A DNA stretch of 9,812 nt from Bacteroidota bacterium (GTDB lineage Bacteria > Bacteroidota > Bacteroidia > Chitinophagales > Chitinophagaceae), in NCBI GenBank assembly GCA_030831005.1, contig JAURLW010000019.1, forward strand, positions 1 through 9,812. Reading direction: 5' to 3'. Position 1 is the first letter of the stretch, and every line of letters begins with the position of its first letter. Position numbers and translations under genes: made by a program. The notes under the pieces are model-generated. The model did no database searches. It was given only the letters and a program-made list of their open reading frames with translations, and was not told where the DNA came from. Of the stretch, positions 1 to 6,977 are shown in pieces.

Positions 1-14
1 AAAAATTTAAGCAA

Positions 15-725
15 TTATTTTTTACTATATCCTTTCAATTTAAAAGTATAACCCAATGAATAAACAGAATAGCCATCAAATTTTTGAGAACTAACTGATT
101 GACTAAAGCCATCAAGATAATCAGATAAACATGATCTATAACAAGCTTCTAAAAATAAATAAGCGTTTGTATTAATTTTATATCTAAATCCTACACTAAC
201 AGGAATGGTAATGATTAATTTTGGCTGAGTAATTGACTTTTCTTTAATTAAGCCCAATTGCTCCTGTGAAGATGGAGCATAATAATTTGTATCGATTTTA
301 CTTGCATCTTTAATTGGATTTATTTTAGCAAAACCGAAACCGAAGCTAAAAAAAGGTTGAAACTTTTTATCATCTTTATTTAAGTTATACTCTATCATAG
401 CGGCAACATCGATTACAGAACTTGTAAAGCTATAATTTCTATTCTTACTCCATTCTGGATCAGTGAATTGAGCATCATCACCTTTTAAACTAGCAACATT
501 CAACAAGCCTCTTAAATAAACCCTATCATCTTTTACCTGATATCTTAACATGCCAGAAAAACCTGGTTTAAGATCTTTTGTACTACCTAAAATTGATGGT
601 GTCAAGTCTCCTTGATAAATATTACCTGTTAAGGAGAGAGTAAGATCAATTTTCTTTGTTTCATTTTGAGCTTCAACAAATAATGGCATTAGCGCTAATA
701 AAAAGACAGCTACTTGTTTTTTCAT
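15..725 (-). CDS. DUF6089-like outer-membrane beta-barrel protein
   Basis: This 236-residue protein is probably a small outer-membrane beta-barrel. It starts with a signal peptide: lysines at 2-3, a hydrophobic run to about residue 18, and likely cleavage after VEA before Gln20. The rest alternates short hydrophobic and aromatic strands with polar turns, and ends in strands rich in Tyr, Phe and Gly (YSLGYTFKLKG), as barrels do. Landmarks recall the Bacteroidota family DUF6089: a YQGDLTP segment near residue 37, GDDAQF near 82, a RNYSF stretch followed by a strand, a FGFGFAKINP segment near 127, and a late SDYLDGFS motif. Family assignment is from remembered pattern, not from a search. The function is unknown; related proteins are simply annotated as outer-membrane proteins. 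It lies 31 bp downstream of the peptidase gene and may be co-transcribed with it, but a strong promoter match lies in the gap. Confidence 0.75.
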   Translation of the reverse strand: MKKQVAVFLLALMPLFVEAQNETKKIDLTLSLTGNIYQGDLTPSILGSTKDLKPGFSGMLRYQVKDDRVYLRGLLNVASLKGDDAQFTDPEWSKNRNYSFTSSVIDVAAMIEYNLNKDDKKFQPFFSFGFGFAKINPIKDASKIDTNYYAPSSQEQLGLIKEKSITQPKLIITIPVSVGFRYKINTNAYLFLEACYRSCLSDYLDGFSQSVSSQKFDGYSVYSLGYTFKLKGYSKK

Positions 726-743
726 GTGTTTATAATTTTAATG

Positions 744-775
744 CAAAGGTATTTAATTAATTTATAATTGGTAAA
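744..775 (-). promoter_or_regulatory. Bacteroidota-type promoter for the beta-barrel gene
   Basis: Read on the minus strand, TACCTTTG at 744-751 matches the Bacteroidota -7 box TAnnTTTG exactly. Twenty bases upstream, TTTA at 772-775 matches three of four bases of the -33 element. The -33 part lies inside the last codons of the upstream peptidase gene. The start codon is 18 bp beyond the -7 box, so the leader would be only about 10-15 nt. The -7 match is seen directly; activity is inferred. Confidence 0.6.
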
Positions 776-2817
776 TAACTATACTTCTTTTTATAATCCA
801 TCATTTGCTGGAAGAAAGATGTTGGATATGTAACTTTCACATCAATGATTTTATCGCCTTCCAATACTGGCTCCAGCACCGGCTGAATAAAGCCTCTATA
901 GGGCTTAATGCCTAAGGTGGCATAGCGACCAATAATTTCTTTATGCAAAACAGGATCTACTTGTACGCCATAGGTTTCTACTAAAGCCCTAGCTGCTTTG
1001 TAATCGCCTTCTGATTTTATGCGTTGGATTTCTCTTAGTAGTTGTCCAAATAAAACACGAAGTTTATTGTAATCATTAATACGTACATAGGTTTTATCAT
1101 TAACCTTAACCAACTCTACAACTTTATCTTGTTTACCCTTTTCAAATACCCAACGAGCATTCAATTGGCGATTGCGCATATGCGCTTCTTCTAATTTTTC
1201 TCCTGGTTTCAATCTCGTCAATTGAGTCATGAGTCCATTCATCATATATTGATCATAACCCGCTTTGCCTACTTCTTCACTTTCTGCTACGCCAATCTCA
1301 ACTAATTTTTTATCCATGATATAATACAAACCTACAAGATCTGCACGCGCTTCCTCTAAACAAGATGCATAATTCTTAAGCGTTTTATCTGGCGTTTCTA
1401 CACCTTGATTAATTTGCCCACTAGCATGACCAATACACTCATGCATATCAGTATGTAAATCACTTGCTAAAGCACCATATTTTTTTAATCTATTTTTTAC
1501 CGTTTCATCTATAACAAATTCATCTAGCATACCACTTTTACTACTATTCACATTGTAAGAGTGAATAATATTGCTTAAAGAGACGGATTTAGAACCATAT
1601 TCTTTTCTTATCCAATCTGCATTTGGTAGATTTACACCGATGGGTGTTGAAGGTGCGTTATCTCCGCTTTCTACAATTGTAGTAATAGCTTTTGCTGTTA
1701 TACCTTTCACTTGTTTTTTCTTGTGCTCAGGCATTAATGGAGAATTATCTTCAAACCACTGTGCTTTTGCAGCTATCGCTGCAATGCGTTTTGTAGCTTC
1801 TTTATCTTTCATAGATACCATACTTTGGAAACTTCCTTTTTTACCAATTGCATCTAAATACACTTCAATAAAACCATTGACTACATCGATACTACTTGCT
1901 GTATCATGCACCCATTCAATACTATAATCATCAAATATTTTTAAATCGCCTGTCTTGTAAAAATCTACTAATAGTTGTAATGATTTTTTTTGTTGTTCAT
2001 TTTCTGCTACACCCGTAGCTTTTTCTAACCAATAAACAATCTGAGCAATGGATTTATCATACATACCACCTACTTTCCAAATGCGTTCTACAAGCTGACC
2101 ATTTTCTTTAACGATTTTGCTGTTCAACCCCCAACTTGGCGCATTACCTTTTGTATCTTTTAAAGCGTAAAAAGCTTCTACTTCTTTCTGTGTTACACCT
2201 TCATAATAATTATTTGCTGAGTTAGCGATATTGTCAACTTCTGCTCTAAGGTCTACACATTTAGGCATAAAATTAGCATCGAATAAAATCGGTTGAATTC
2301 TATTAATAAAGGCATCGACCGTTTCTCCTTGATTCAATGGCAGTGCATTGTTAGGCGTTATACGCACTAAGTTTTGAAAATATTCAAAGTTGCATGCAGG
2401 AATAAACTTTTCATTGCTATAATGATGATAATTACCATTGCTAAACCATACGCGTCCACAATACTCTTCAAATTGTTTCCAAGAAGCATCGTTTTTGTCG
2501 CCTTTATAATGTTCATAAATAGCTTCAATAGTTTTTCTTACCAACAAACCATATTTACTTTTTTGATCGTAAATAATATCTCTTCCGCTCAAAGCAGCTT
2601 CATATAAATAATAAGCTAATTGCTTTTGCTGTAAGGATAATTGATTAAAACCTGGTACTTCGTATCGAAGCATTTGTAAATCTGCAAATGCTTCTGCTTC
2701 CACTACAAAAGTAGAATCGTAACCAGTAGTTTCCGCAGCTTTTTCAGTTGAGGAAGGAGAACAAGCAATCCACATTGTAGCTGCAAGACTCATGGTAAAT
2801 AAGGTAATCTTTTTCAT
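757..2817 (-). CDS. dipeptidyl peptidase III (peptidase family M49), probable lipoprotein
   Basis: A 686-residue zinc metallopeptidase of family M49, which removes dipeptides from the N-terminus of short peptides. The family signature is plain: HECIGH at 459-464 (zinc ligands His459 and His464, catalytic Glu460) and EEARAD at 488-493, whose second Glu (489) is the third zinc ligand. Human DPP III has HELLGH and EECRAE; the five-spaced HExxxH pattern with Cys at the third position is the form known from Bacteroides enzymes. Length is normal for bacterial members. The N-terminus has two lysines, a hydrophobic stretch and Cys19 in MWIAC, so it may be a type II signal peptide with lipidated Cys19, although Trp at -3 makes the lipobox imperfect. 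A periplasmic or membrane-anchored role in peptide use is inferred. It is the first gene of a minus-strand pair and is divergent from the oxygenase gene. No terminator is visible between it and the barrel gene. Confidence 0.93.
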   Translation of the reverse strand: MKKITLFTMSLAATMWIACSPSSTEKAAETTGYDSTFVVEAEAFADLQMLRYEVPGFNQLSLQQKQLAYYLYEAALSGRDIIYDQKSKYGLLVRKTIEAIYEHYKGDKNDASWKQFEEYCGRVWFSNGNYHHYSNEKFIPACNFEYFQNLVRITPNNALPLNQGETVDAFINRIQPILFDANFMPKCVDLRAEVDNIANSANNYYEGVTQKEVEAFYALKDTKGNAPSWGLNSKIVKENGQLVERIWKVGGMYDKSIAQIVYWLEKATGVAENEQQKKSLQLLVDFYKTGDLKIFDDYSIEWVHDTASSIDVVNGFIEVYLDAIGKKGSFQSMVSMKDKEATKRIAAIAAKAQWFEDNSPLMPEHKKKQVKGITAKAITTIVESGDNAPSTPIGVNLPNADWIRKEYGSKSVSLSNIIHSYNVNSSKSGMLDEFVIDETVKNRLKKYGALASDLHTDMHECIGHASGQINQGVETPDKTLKNYASCLEEARADLVGLYYIMDKKLVEIGVAESEEVGKAGYDQYMMNGLMTQLTRLKPGEKLEEAHMRNRQLNARWVFEKGKQDKVVELVKVNDKTYVRINDYNKLRVLFGQLLREIQRIKSEGDYKAARALVETYGVQVDPVLHKEIIGRYATLGIKPYRGFIQPVLEPVLEGDKIIDVKVTYPTSFFQQMMDYKKKYSYLPIIN

Positions 2818-2905
2818 GAATATCTATTTAAATTGTAAATATAGTATTTATTAATGCATATTTAATTTACTCGAATTTATATATATTTATACCAAATCTA
2901 ATTTT
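2818..2905. promoter_or_regulatory. divergent intergenic region between DPP III and oxygenase genes
   Basis: These 88 very A+T-rich bases separate two divergent start codons, so promoters for both genes are expected here. I see only partial -7 matches: TATATTTA on the minus strand at 2836-2843 and TATATTTA on the plus strand at 2882-2889. Neither has a TTG-type -33 element at the right distance. The region is called from gene arrangement, not from a clear motif. Confidence 0.3.
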
Positions 2906-3853
2906 ATGAATACGATTCCAGTTGTAGATTTAAGTCAATACACTCAGGGTAACGAAGCAGATAAAACTAAGTTTGTACATGCGCTCGGTACGGCCTATGA
3001 AGAAGTGGGTTTTGTTGCTGTGGTCAATCATGGCATACCTCAAACACTGATCAAAAAATTATATGAGCAAGTTGAGGCTTTCTTTAGCCTAACTGAAAAT
3101 CAAAAAAAACAATATGAAAAAATAGAGCTTGCCGGACAAAGAGGTTATACTTCTTTTGGCAGAGAACATGCAAAGGGATTTGATGCGCCTGACTTGAAAG
3201 AGTTCTTTCAGTTTGGTCAAAAAATTGAAGATGGTGAAAAAGTAGAAGAGTTTTATCCTGATAATGTTTTTGTAAATGAACTACCAGAATTTACCGCTAC
3301 TTTAGAACAAGCCTATCGCTCTTTTGAAAAAAGTGGGAAAGCTCTTCTAGAAGCCATTGCACTTTTTTTAAATTTAGATCAAGATTTCTTTGCTCCAGAA
3401 ATACACAATGGCAATTCTATACTTAGAGCCATTCATTATCCTCCTATCACACAAGAGCCCAAATCATCTATACGAGCTGAGCAACATGAAGATATTAACT
3501 TAATTACCCTATTAGTAGGTGCATCGGCAGAAGGCTTGCAAGTTTTAAACAAACAAGAAGAATGGGTAAACGTACAATCCAGTGATGATCAAATTGTAGT
3601 TAATGTAGGTGATATGCTTCAACGGTTGACTAATAATCGTTTAAAATCTACAACCCATAGAGTTGTCAATCCACCTAAAGAAAAGTGGCATACCCACCGC
3701 TATTCCATTCCATTTTTCTTACATCCCAAAGGCACTATGTCATTAGCGTGCTTACCTAGCTGTATCAGCGATGCCCATCCGAAACAATATGAAGATTATA
3801 ATGCTGCGCAATATTTAGACGAGCGTCTCAGAGAAATTGGACTAAAGAAATAA
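2906..3853 (+). CDS. Fe(II)/2-oxoglutarate-dependent oxygenase, isopenicillin N synthase-like family
   Basis: A 315-residue non-haem iron oxygenase with the two domains of the IPNS-like family. The N-terminal part (about 4-110) carries IPVVDLS, the GFVAVVNHGIP segment at 35-45 and RGYTSFG at 79-85, all typical of this family. The C-terminal jelly-roll (about 170-275) holds the iron triad His194-x-Asp196 (in QHEDINLITLL) and His251 (in TTHRVVNP), plus Arg265-x-Ser267 (RYS), the usual 2-oxoglutarate carboxylate-binding pair. All catalytic residues are present and length is normal, so it should be active. The substrate cannot be read from sequence: relatives include isopenicillin N synthase, plant hormone oxidases, ethylene-forming enzyme and many uncharacterised bacterial proteins. 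RxS argues for a 2-oxoglutarate user. It stands alone, with no biosynthetic cluster around it, and converges on the ATP synthase operon through a shared terminator. Confidence 0.9.
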   Translation: MNTIPVVDLSQYTQGNEADKTKFVHALGTAYEEVGFVAVVNHGIPQTLIKKLYEQVEAFFSLTENQKKQYEKIELAGQRGYTSFGREHAKGFDAPDLKEFFQFGQKIEDGEKVEEFYPDNVFVNELPEFTATLEQAYRSFEKSGKALLEAIALFLNLDQDFFAPEIHNGNSILRAIHYPPITQEPKSSIRAEQHEDINLITLLVGASAEGLQVLNKQEEWVNVQSSDDQIVVNVGDMLQRLTNNRLKSTTHRVVNPPKEKWHTHRYSIPFFLHPKGTMSLACLPSCISDAHPKQYEDYNAAQYLDERLREIGLKK

Positions 3854-3856
3854 AAA

Positions 3857-3880
3857 AAAGGGCTACTGTTGTAGCCCTTT
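3857..3880. terminator. bidirectional intrinsic terminator between oxygenase gene and atpA
   Basis: A 10-bp perfect stem (3857-3866 pairing with 3871-3880, seven of the pairs being GGGCTAC/GTAGCCC) closes a TGTT loop. On the plus strand it is followed by a T-rich ATATTTT tract and starts 3 bp after the oxygenase stop codon. On the minus strand the A run at 3852-3859 becomes a T tract, 18 bp after the atpA stop codon. It can therefore end transcription from both sides. Confidence 0.9.
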
Positions 3881-3898
3881 ATATTTTGATTGCAATGC

Positions 3899-5479
3899 TT
3901 AGTTTTTAAACTGAGGAATTAAAGAATCAGCTAAAGCTTTCATTTTAGCTAATCCATCTTCAGGTAAATTACCTTTCTTGAATTCAAGCAATAATTCAGG
4001 CATTTTAGTTTCTAATTCATTAATAAATGTTTCTTCAAATGCACGTACATTTTTTACCGGCACTTCACGAATCATGTTATTTGTTCCTAAATAAATAATC
4101 GCAACTTGTTTTTCTACGCTATATGGAGTAAACTGAGGTTGTTTTAAAATCTCAACGTTTCTAGCACCTTTATCGATTACGTTTTTAGTAGCCGCATCTA
4201 GATCACCACCAAATTTAGCAAACGCTTCTAACTCACGGAAAAGAGCTTGGTCTAATTTTAAAGTACCTGCTACTTTTTTCATTGATTTAATTTGCGCACT
4301 ACCACCCACACGACTTACAGAGATACCTACGTTAATAGCAGGACGGATACCCGCATTAAACAAGTTAGATTCCAAGAAAATTTGTCCGTCAGTAATAGAA
4401 ATTACGTTAGTAGGGATATAAGCAGATACGTCACCAGCTTGTGTTTCGATAATTGGTAACGCGGTTAATGAACCACCACCTTTTACTAAATGCTTGATTG
4501 ATTCTGGTAAATCATTCATTGTTTTAGCTAATGCATCGTTATTAATAACTTTTGCAGCACGCTCCAATAAACGACTGTGTAAATAGAATACGTCACCAGG
4601 ATATGCTTCACGTCCAGGAGGGCGACGTAATAAAAGTGATACCTCACGATAAGCTACCGCCTGTTTAGATAAATCATCATATACTACTAATGCAGGACGA
4701 CCAGTATCACGGAAGAACTCACCAATAGCAGCACCAGCAAATGGAGCAAAGAACTGCAATGGAGCTGGATCAGCTGCAGCTGCAGATACGATAATAGTGT
4801 ATGGTAATGCACCATTATCTTCTAATGTTTTCATTACTTGAGCAACGGTAGATGCTTTCTGACCAATTGCTACATAGATACAATAAACAGGTTTTCCTGC
4901 TTCGTAAAATTCTTTTTGATTGATGATTGCATCAATACAGATAGCAGATATACCTGTTTGACGGTCACCGATAACCAACTCACGTTGACCACGACCAATT
5001 GGAATCATCGCATCAATAGCTTTGATACCAGTTTGTAATGGTTCTTTTACTGGCTCACGGAATACAACACCTGGTGCTTTACGCTCTAAAGGCATTTCAT
5101 ATAATTCACCAGCAATTGGACCTTTGCCATCAATTGGCTCTCCTAATGTATTTACTACACGGCCAACCATTCCTTCACCTACTTTAATAGATGCGATTTG
5201 ACCTGTTCTACGAACTGTTGCGCCTTCTTTAATACCAGCACTATCACCCATTAATACAACCCCAACATTATCTTCTTCAAGGTTTAATGCGATTGCTTTT
5301 ACGCCGTTTTCAAAAGAAACTAACTCCCCTTGACGAACGCCAGTAAGACCATAAACACGAGCAATACCGTCACCAACTTGCAATACGGTACCTACTTCTT
5401 CTAAACTTGCTTCTGTGTTAGCGTTGCTTAATTGTTGTCTGAGTATCGCTGATATCTCATCCGGTTTAATCTCAACCAT
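3899..5479 (-). CDS. atpA: F-type ATP synthase F1 subunit alpha
   Basis: The 526-residue alpha subunit of the F1 head, which alternates with beta in the hexamer and carries the non-catalytic nucleotide sites. The N-terminal beta-barrel domain spans about 24-93, the nucleotide-binding domain about 94-380 and the helical C-terminal domain the rest. Conserved blocks are intact: VVYDDLSKQAVAYREVSLL near 265-283, RRPPGREAYPGDVFYLHSR at 285-303, an ETQAGDVSAYIPTNVISITD stretch near 345, and VSRVGGSAQ with the arginine finger Arg390. The Walker A loop at 171-178 is odd: it reads GDRQTGIS, with Ile177 in place of the P-loop lysine and Ser178 for threonine. The raw bases confirm this (ATA at 4949-4951, TCT at 4946-4948). 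If genuine, nucleotide binding at the non-catalytic sites would be altered. It is the last gene of the operon, 45 bp after atpH and followed by a strong terminator; no gamma gene follows. Confidence 0.97.
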   Translation of the reverse strand: MVEIKPDEISAILRQQLSNANTEASLEEVGTVLQVGDGIARVYGLTGVRQGELVSFENGVKAIALNLEEDNVGVVLMGDSAGIKEGATVRRTGQIASIKVGEGMVGRVVNTLGEPIDGKGPIAGELYEMPLERKAPGVVFREPVKEPLQTGIKAIDAMIPIGRGQRELVIGDRQTGISAICIDAIINQKEFYEAGKPVYCIYVAIGQKASTVAQVMKTLEDNGALPYTIIVSAAAADPAPLQFFAPFAGAAIGEFFRDTGRPALVVYDDLSKQAVAYREVSLLLRRPPGREAYPGDVFYLHSRLLERAAKVINNDALAKTMNDLPESIKHLVKGGGSLTALPIIETQAGDVSAYIPTNVISITDGQIFLESNLFNAGIRPAINVGISVSRVGGSAQIKSMKKVAGTLKLDQALFRELEAFAKFGGDLDAATKNVIDKGARNVEILKQPQFTPYSVEKQVAIIYLGTNNMIREVPVKNVRAFEETFINELETKMPELLLEFKKGNLPEDGLAKMKALADSLIPQFKN

Positions 5480-5524
5480 AATTGTATGTTTATTAAATTA
5501 AGAAATTTTTAAAATTTATGTTTG

Positions 5525-6085
5525 TTATATTTTACTGATATAGCTGTTGTTAGTAAATTGATTTTTGATATCATTAAGTTCTTTGCGAATACTTGCATCG
5601 TACAATTTATCATCCATTTCAATTACAAAACCACCAATTAAATCAGCATTCATTGCTGTTTCTAATTCTACTGTTTTACCTTCAAAACCAGCAGCTATTT
5701 TAGTTGCTAATTGTTGTTTTATTGAATCATTGATAGCTGAAGCAGTAGTAATTTTAACGGTTTTAATTTGTTTTAATTCCTTAACTAAAGCTATAAATGC
5801 AGCGCTAATTTCATATAATTTAGCTTCTCTACCCTTTTTTACAATTAAGGCTATAAAAGATTGGGTGATCGGCTGAATAGTAGCATTAAAAATAGCTGAT
5901 AAAATAGCTATTTTCTTATCGGCATGAATAATTGGGCTGTTCAATACTTGAAGCAATTCAACATTATTTTTACACGTATTAAATACGCATTGCATGTCGG
6001 CAAACAAAGCGTCTACACTTTTTTGTTCAGTAGCTAAATCTAATAATGATTTGGCATATCGTACGGCTAATCTTGATTGTTGCAT
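5525..6085 (-). CDS. atpH: F-type ATP synthase F1 subunit delta
   Basis: The 186-residue delta subunit (OSCP homologue), which joins the top of the F1 head to the peripheral stalk of subunit b. The N-terminal helical domain begins with RLAVRYAKSLLDLA near residue 5, the typical start of the family, and the C-terminal domain carries the conserved block DLIGGFVIEMDDKLYDASI near residue 148, followed by a helix. Length is normal (about 175-185). The sequence between these blocks is poorly conserved, as is usual for delta. It lies between atpF (25 bp upstream) and atpA (45 bp downstream) in the standard order, which supports the call. Confidence 0.95.
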   Translation of the reverse strand: MQQSRLAVRYAKSLLDLATEQKSVDALFADMQCVFNTCKNNVELLQVLNSPIIHADKKIAILSAIFNATIQPITQSFIALIVKKGREAKLYEISAAFIALVKELKQIKTVKITTASAINDSIKQQLATKIAAGFEGKTVELETAMNADLIGGFVIEMDDKLYDASIRKELNDIKNQFTNNSYISKI

Positions 6086-6110
6086 GCTTTATATTTTTCT
6101 AAACGAACAA

Positions 6111-6605
6111 TTAGTTCATTTTAATTTCTTCTGTTAATTTTTTTACATAGGCATCTTGTGCGCTATCTTGACTCAATTGATTGCGAAGAATTTTCTCAGC
6201 AACAGCAACAGAAAGTAAACCGATTTCGTTTTTCACTTCTGTGATAGCCGCCATCTTAGAACGATTAATTTGATCTTGAGCATCTAAGATTATTTTATTA
6301 GCTTCTGTTTTTGCTAATTCTTTAGCATCTGTAATCATTTTCTCTTTAATCTCTTTAGCTTCTTTAAGCATTGCAGAACGCTCTTCATGAGCTTGCTTCA
6401 TTAATTGCTCATTTTCAGCTTTCATAGCGCTCATTTCGCCTTTCACTTTTTCAGCCGTTTGCAAAGCATTTGCAATACCGGTTTCACGCTCATTCAACAT
6501 GTTTAGAATTGGTTTCCAAGCAAATTTTTTCAAGATCAAAAACACGATCATAAAGGCCAATAATGCCCAAAAAAACAATCCTAATGCGGGTTTTAATAAT
6601 TCCAT
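6111..6605 (-). CDS. atpF: F-type ATP synthase Fo subunit b
   Basis: The 164-residue subunit b, which forms the peripheral stalk holding F1 to the membrane. One N-terminal membrane helix covers about residues 8-26, followed by the family motif KKFAWKPILNMLNERE at 26-41. The rest is a long charged helix rich in Ala, Glu and Lys (about 40-140), expected to form the right-handed coiled coil of the b dimer, and a C-terminal helix that meets delta. Only one b gene is present in the operon, so a homodimer is expected rather than a b/b' pair. It follows atpE after a 95-bp gap, the largest inside the operon, which contains a stem-loop. Confidence 0.95.
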   Translation of the reverse strand: MELLKPALGLFFWALLAFMIVFLILKKFAWKPILNMLNERETGIANALQTAEKVKGEMSAMKAENEQLMKQAHEERSAMLKEAKEIKEKMITDAKELAKTEANKIILDAQDQINRSKMAAITEVKNEIGLLSVAVAEKILRNQLSQDSAQDAYVKKLTEEIKMN

Positions 6606-6654
6606 TTTATATAATTTTGAATCTAAATAATTAGATACGATACATTTAAAATTA

Positions 6655-6689
6655 ACAAGCAGCCTCAGCCCTTTGCATTAGCTGCTTGT
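6655..6689 (-). other. stem-loop in the atpE-atpF gap
   Basis: A perfect 9-bp inverted repeat, ACAAGCAGC at 6655-6663 and GCTGCTTGT at 6681-6689, encloses 17 bases. On the transcribed strand it begins 11 nt after the atpE stop codon and is followed by the weak T tract TAATTTTAAA. It could be a leaky terminator or a 3' stabiliser that raises atpE mRNA over the genes behind it. The repeat is seen directly; the role is inferred. Confidence 0.55.
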
Positions 6690-6700
6690 AATGTGGTTGA

Positions 6701-6949
6701 TTACGCAACTACTGCTAATAATCCAGCAATAACACCGAAAAGAGCAACACCCTCTACAAAGGCTGCAGTCAAAATCATGTTTGCACGGATATCTCCAGCA
6801 GCTTCTGGTTGACGAGCGATAGATTCTACCGCACCTTTACCAATTTGACCGATACCGATACCAGCTGTTAATGCAGCAATACCAGCGCCGATTGCGCCAA
6901 GACCAGCACCCATAGATGCTTCCAATAAAATTGTGTTTAACATTGACAT
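6701..6949 (-). CDS. atpE: F-type ATP synthase Fo subunit c (proteolipid)
   Basis: The 82-residue proteolipid that forms the rotating membrane ring. It is a hairpin of two membrane helices (about 10-36 and 57-80) joined by the polar loop with the family signature VESIARQPEA at 41-50. Helix 1 has the Gly-rich packing pattern GAGIAALTAGIGIG. The ion-carrying carboxylate is Glu66 in AAFVEGVAL. Compared with Na+ rings such as that of Ilyobacter, the Gln of helix 1 is not at the Na+ ligand position (Ile33 aligns there) and the residue after the Glu is Gly, not Ser or Thr, so a proton-driven ring is inferred. Two in-frame Met codons, at 6949 and 6943, could start the protein; the first is given. 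It lies 28 bp after atpB, the normal order. Confidence 0.96.
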   Translation of the reverse strand: MSMLNTILLEASMGAGLGAIGAGIAALTAGIGIGQIGKGAVESIARQPEAAGDIRANMILTAAFVEGVALFGVIAGLLAVVA

Positions 6950-6977
6950 GTTGTTATGGTTTTAAAATTAAAAAATA

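Noticed and set aside
1571..1927. Plus-strand open frame of 118 codons opposite the DPP III gene
   Set aside because: The minus-strand frame carries a clear M49 enzyme through this region; the opposite frame shows no family features.
4765..4790. Repetitive AGCTGC-type palindromic sequence
   Set aside because: It encodes the alanine run in AtpA (SAAAADPAP), which is normal for Bacteroidota alpha subunits, so the repeat is explained by coding sequence.
6941..6949. Alternative start for atpE at 6943
   Set aside because: Both Met codons are in frame and two codons apart; without a Shine-Dalgarno signal neither can be excluded, and the product hardly changes. The upstream one was kept.
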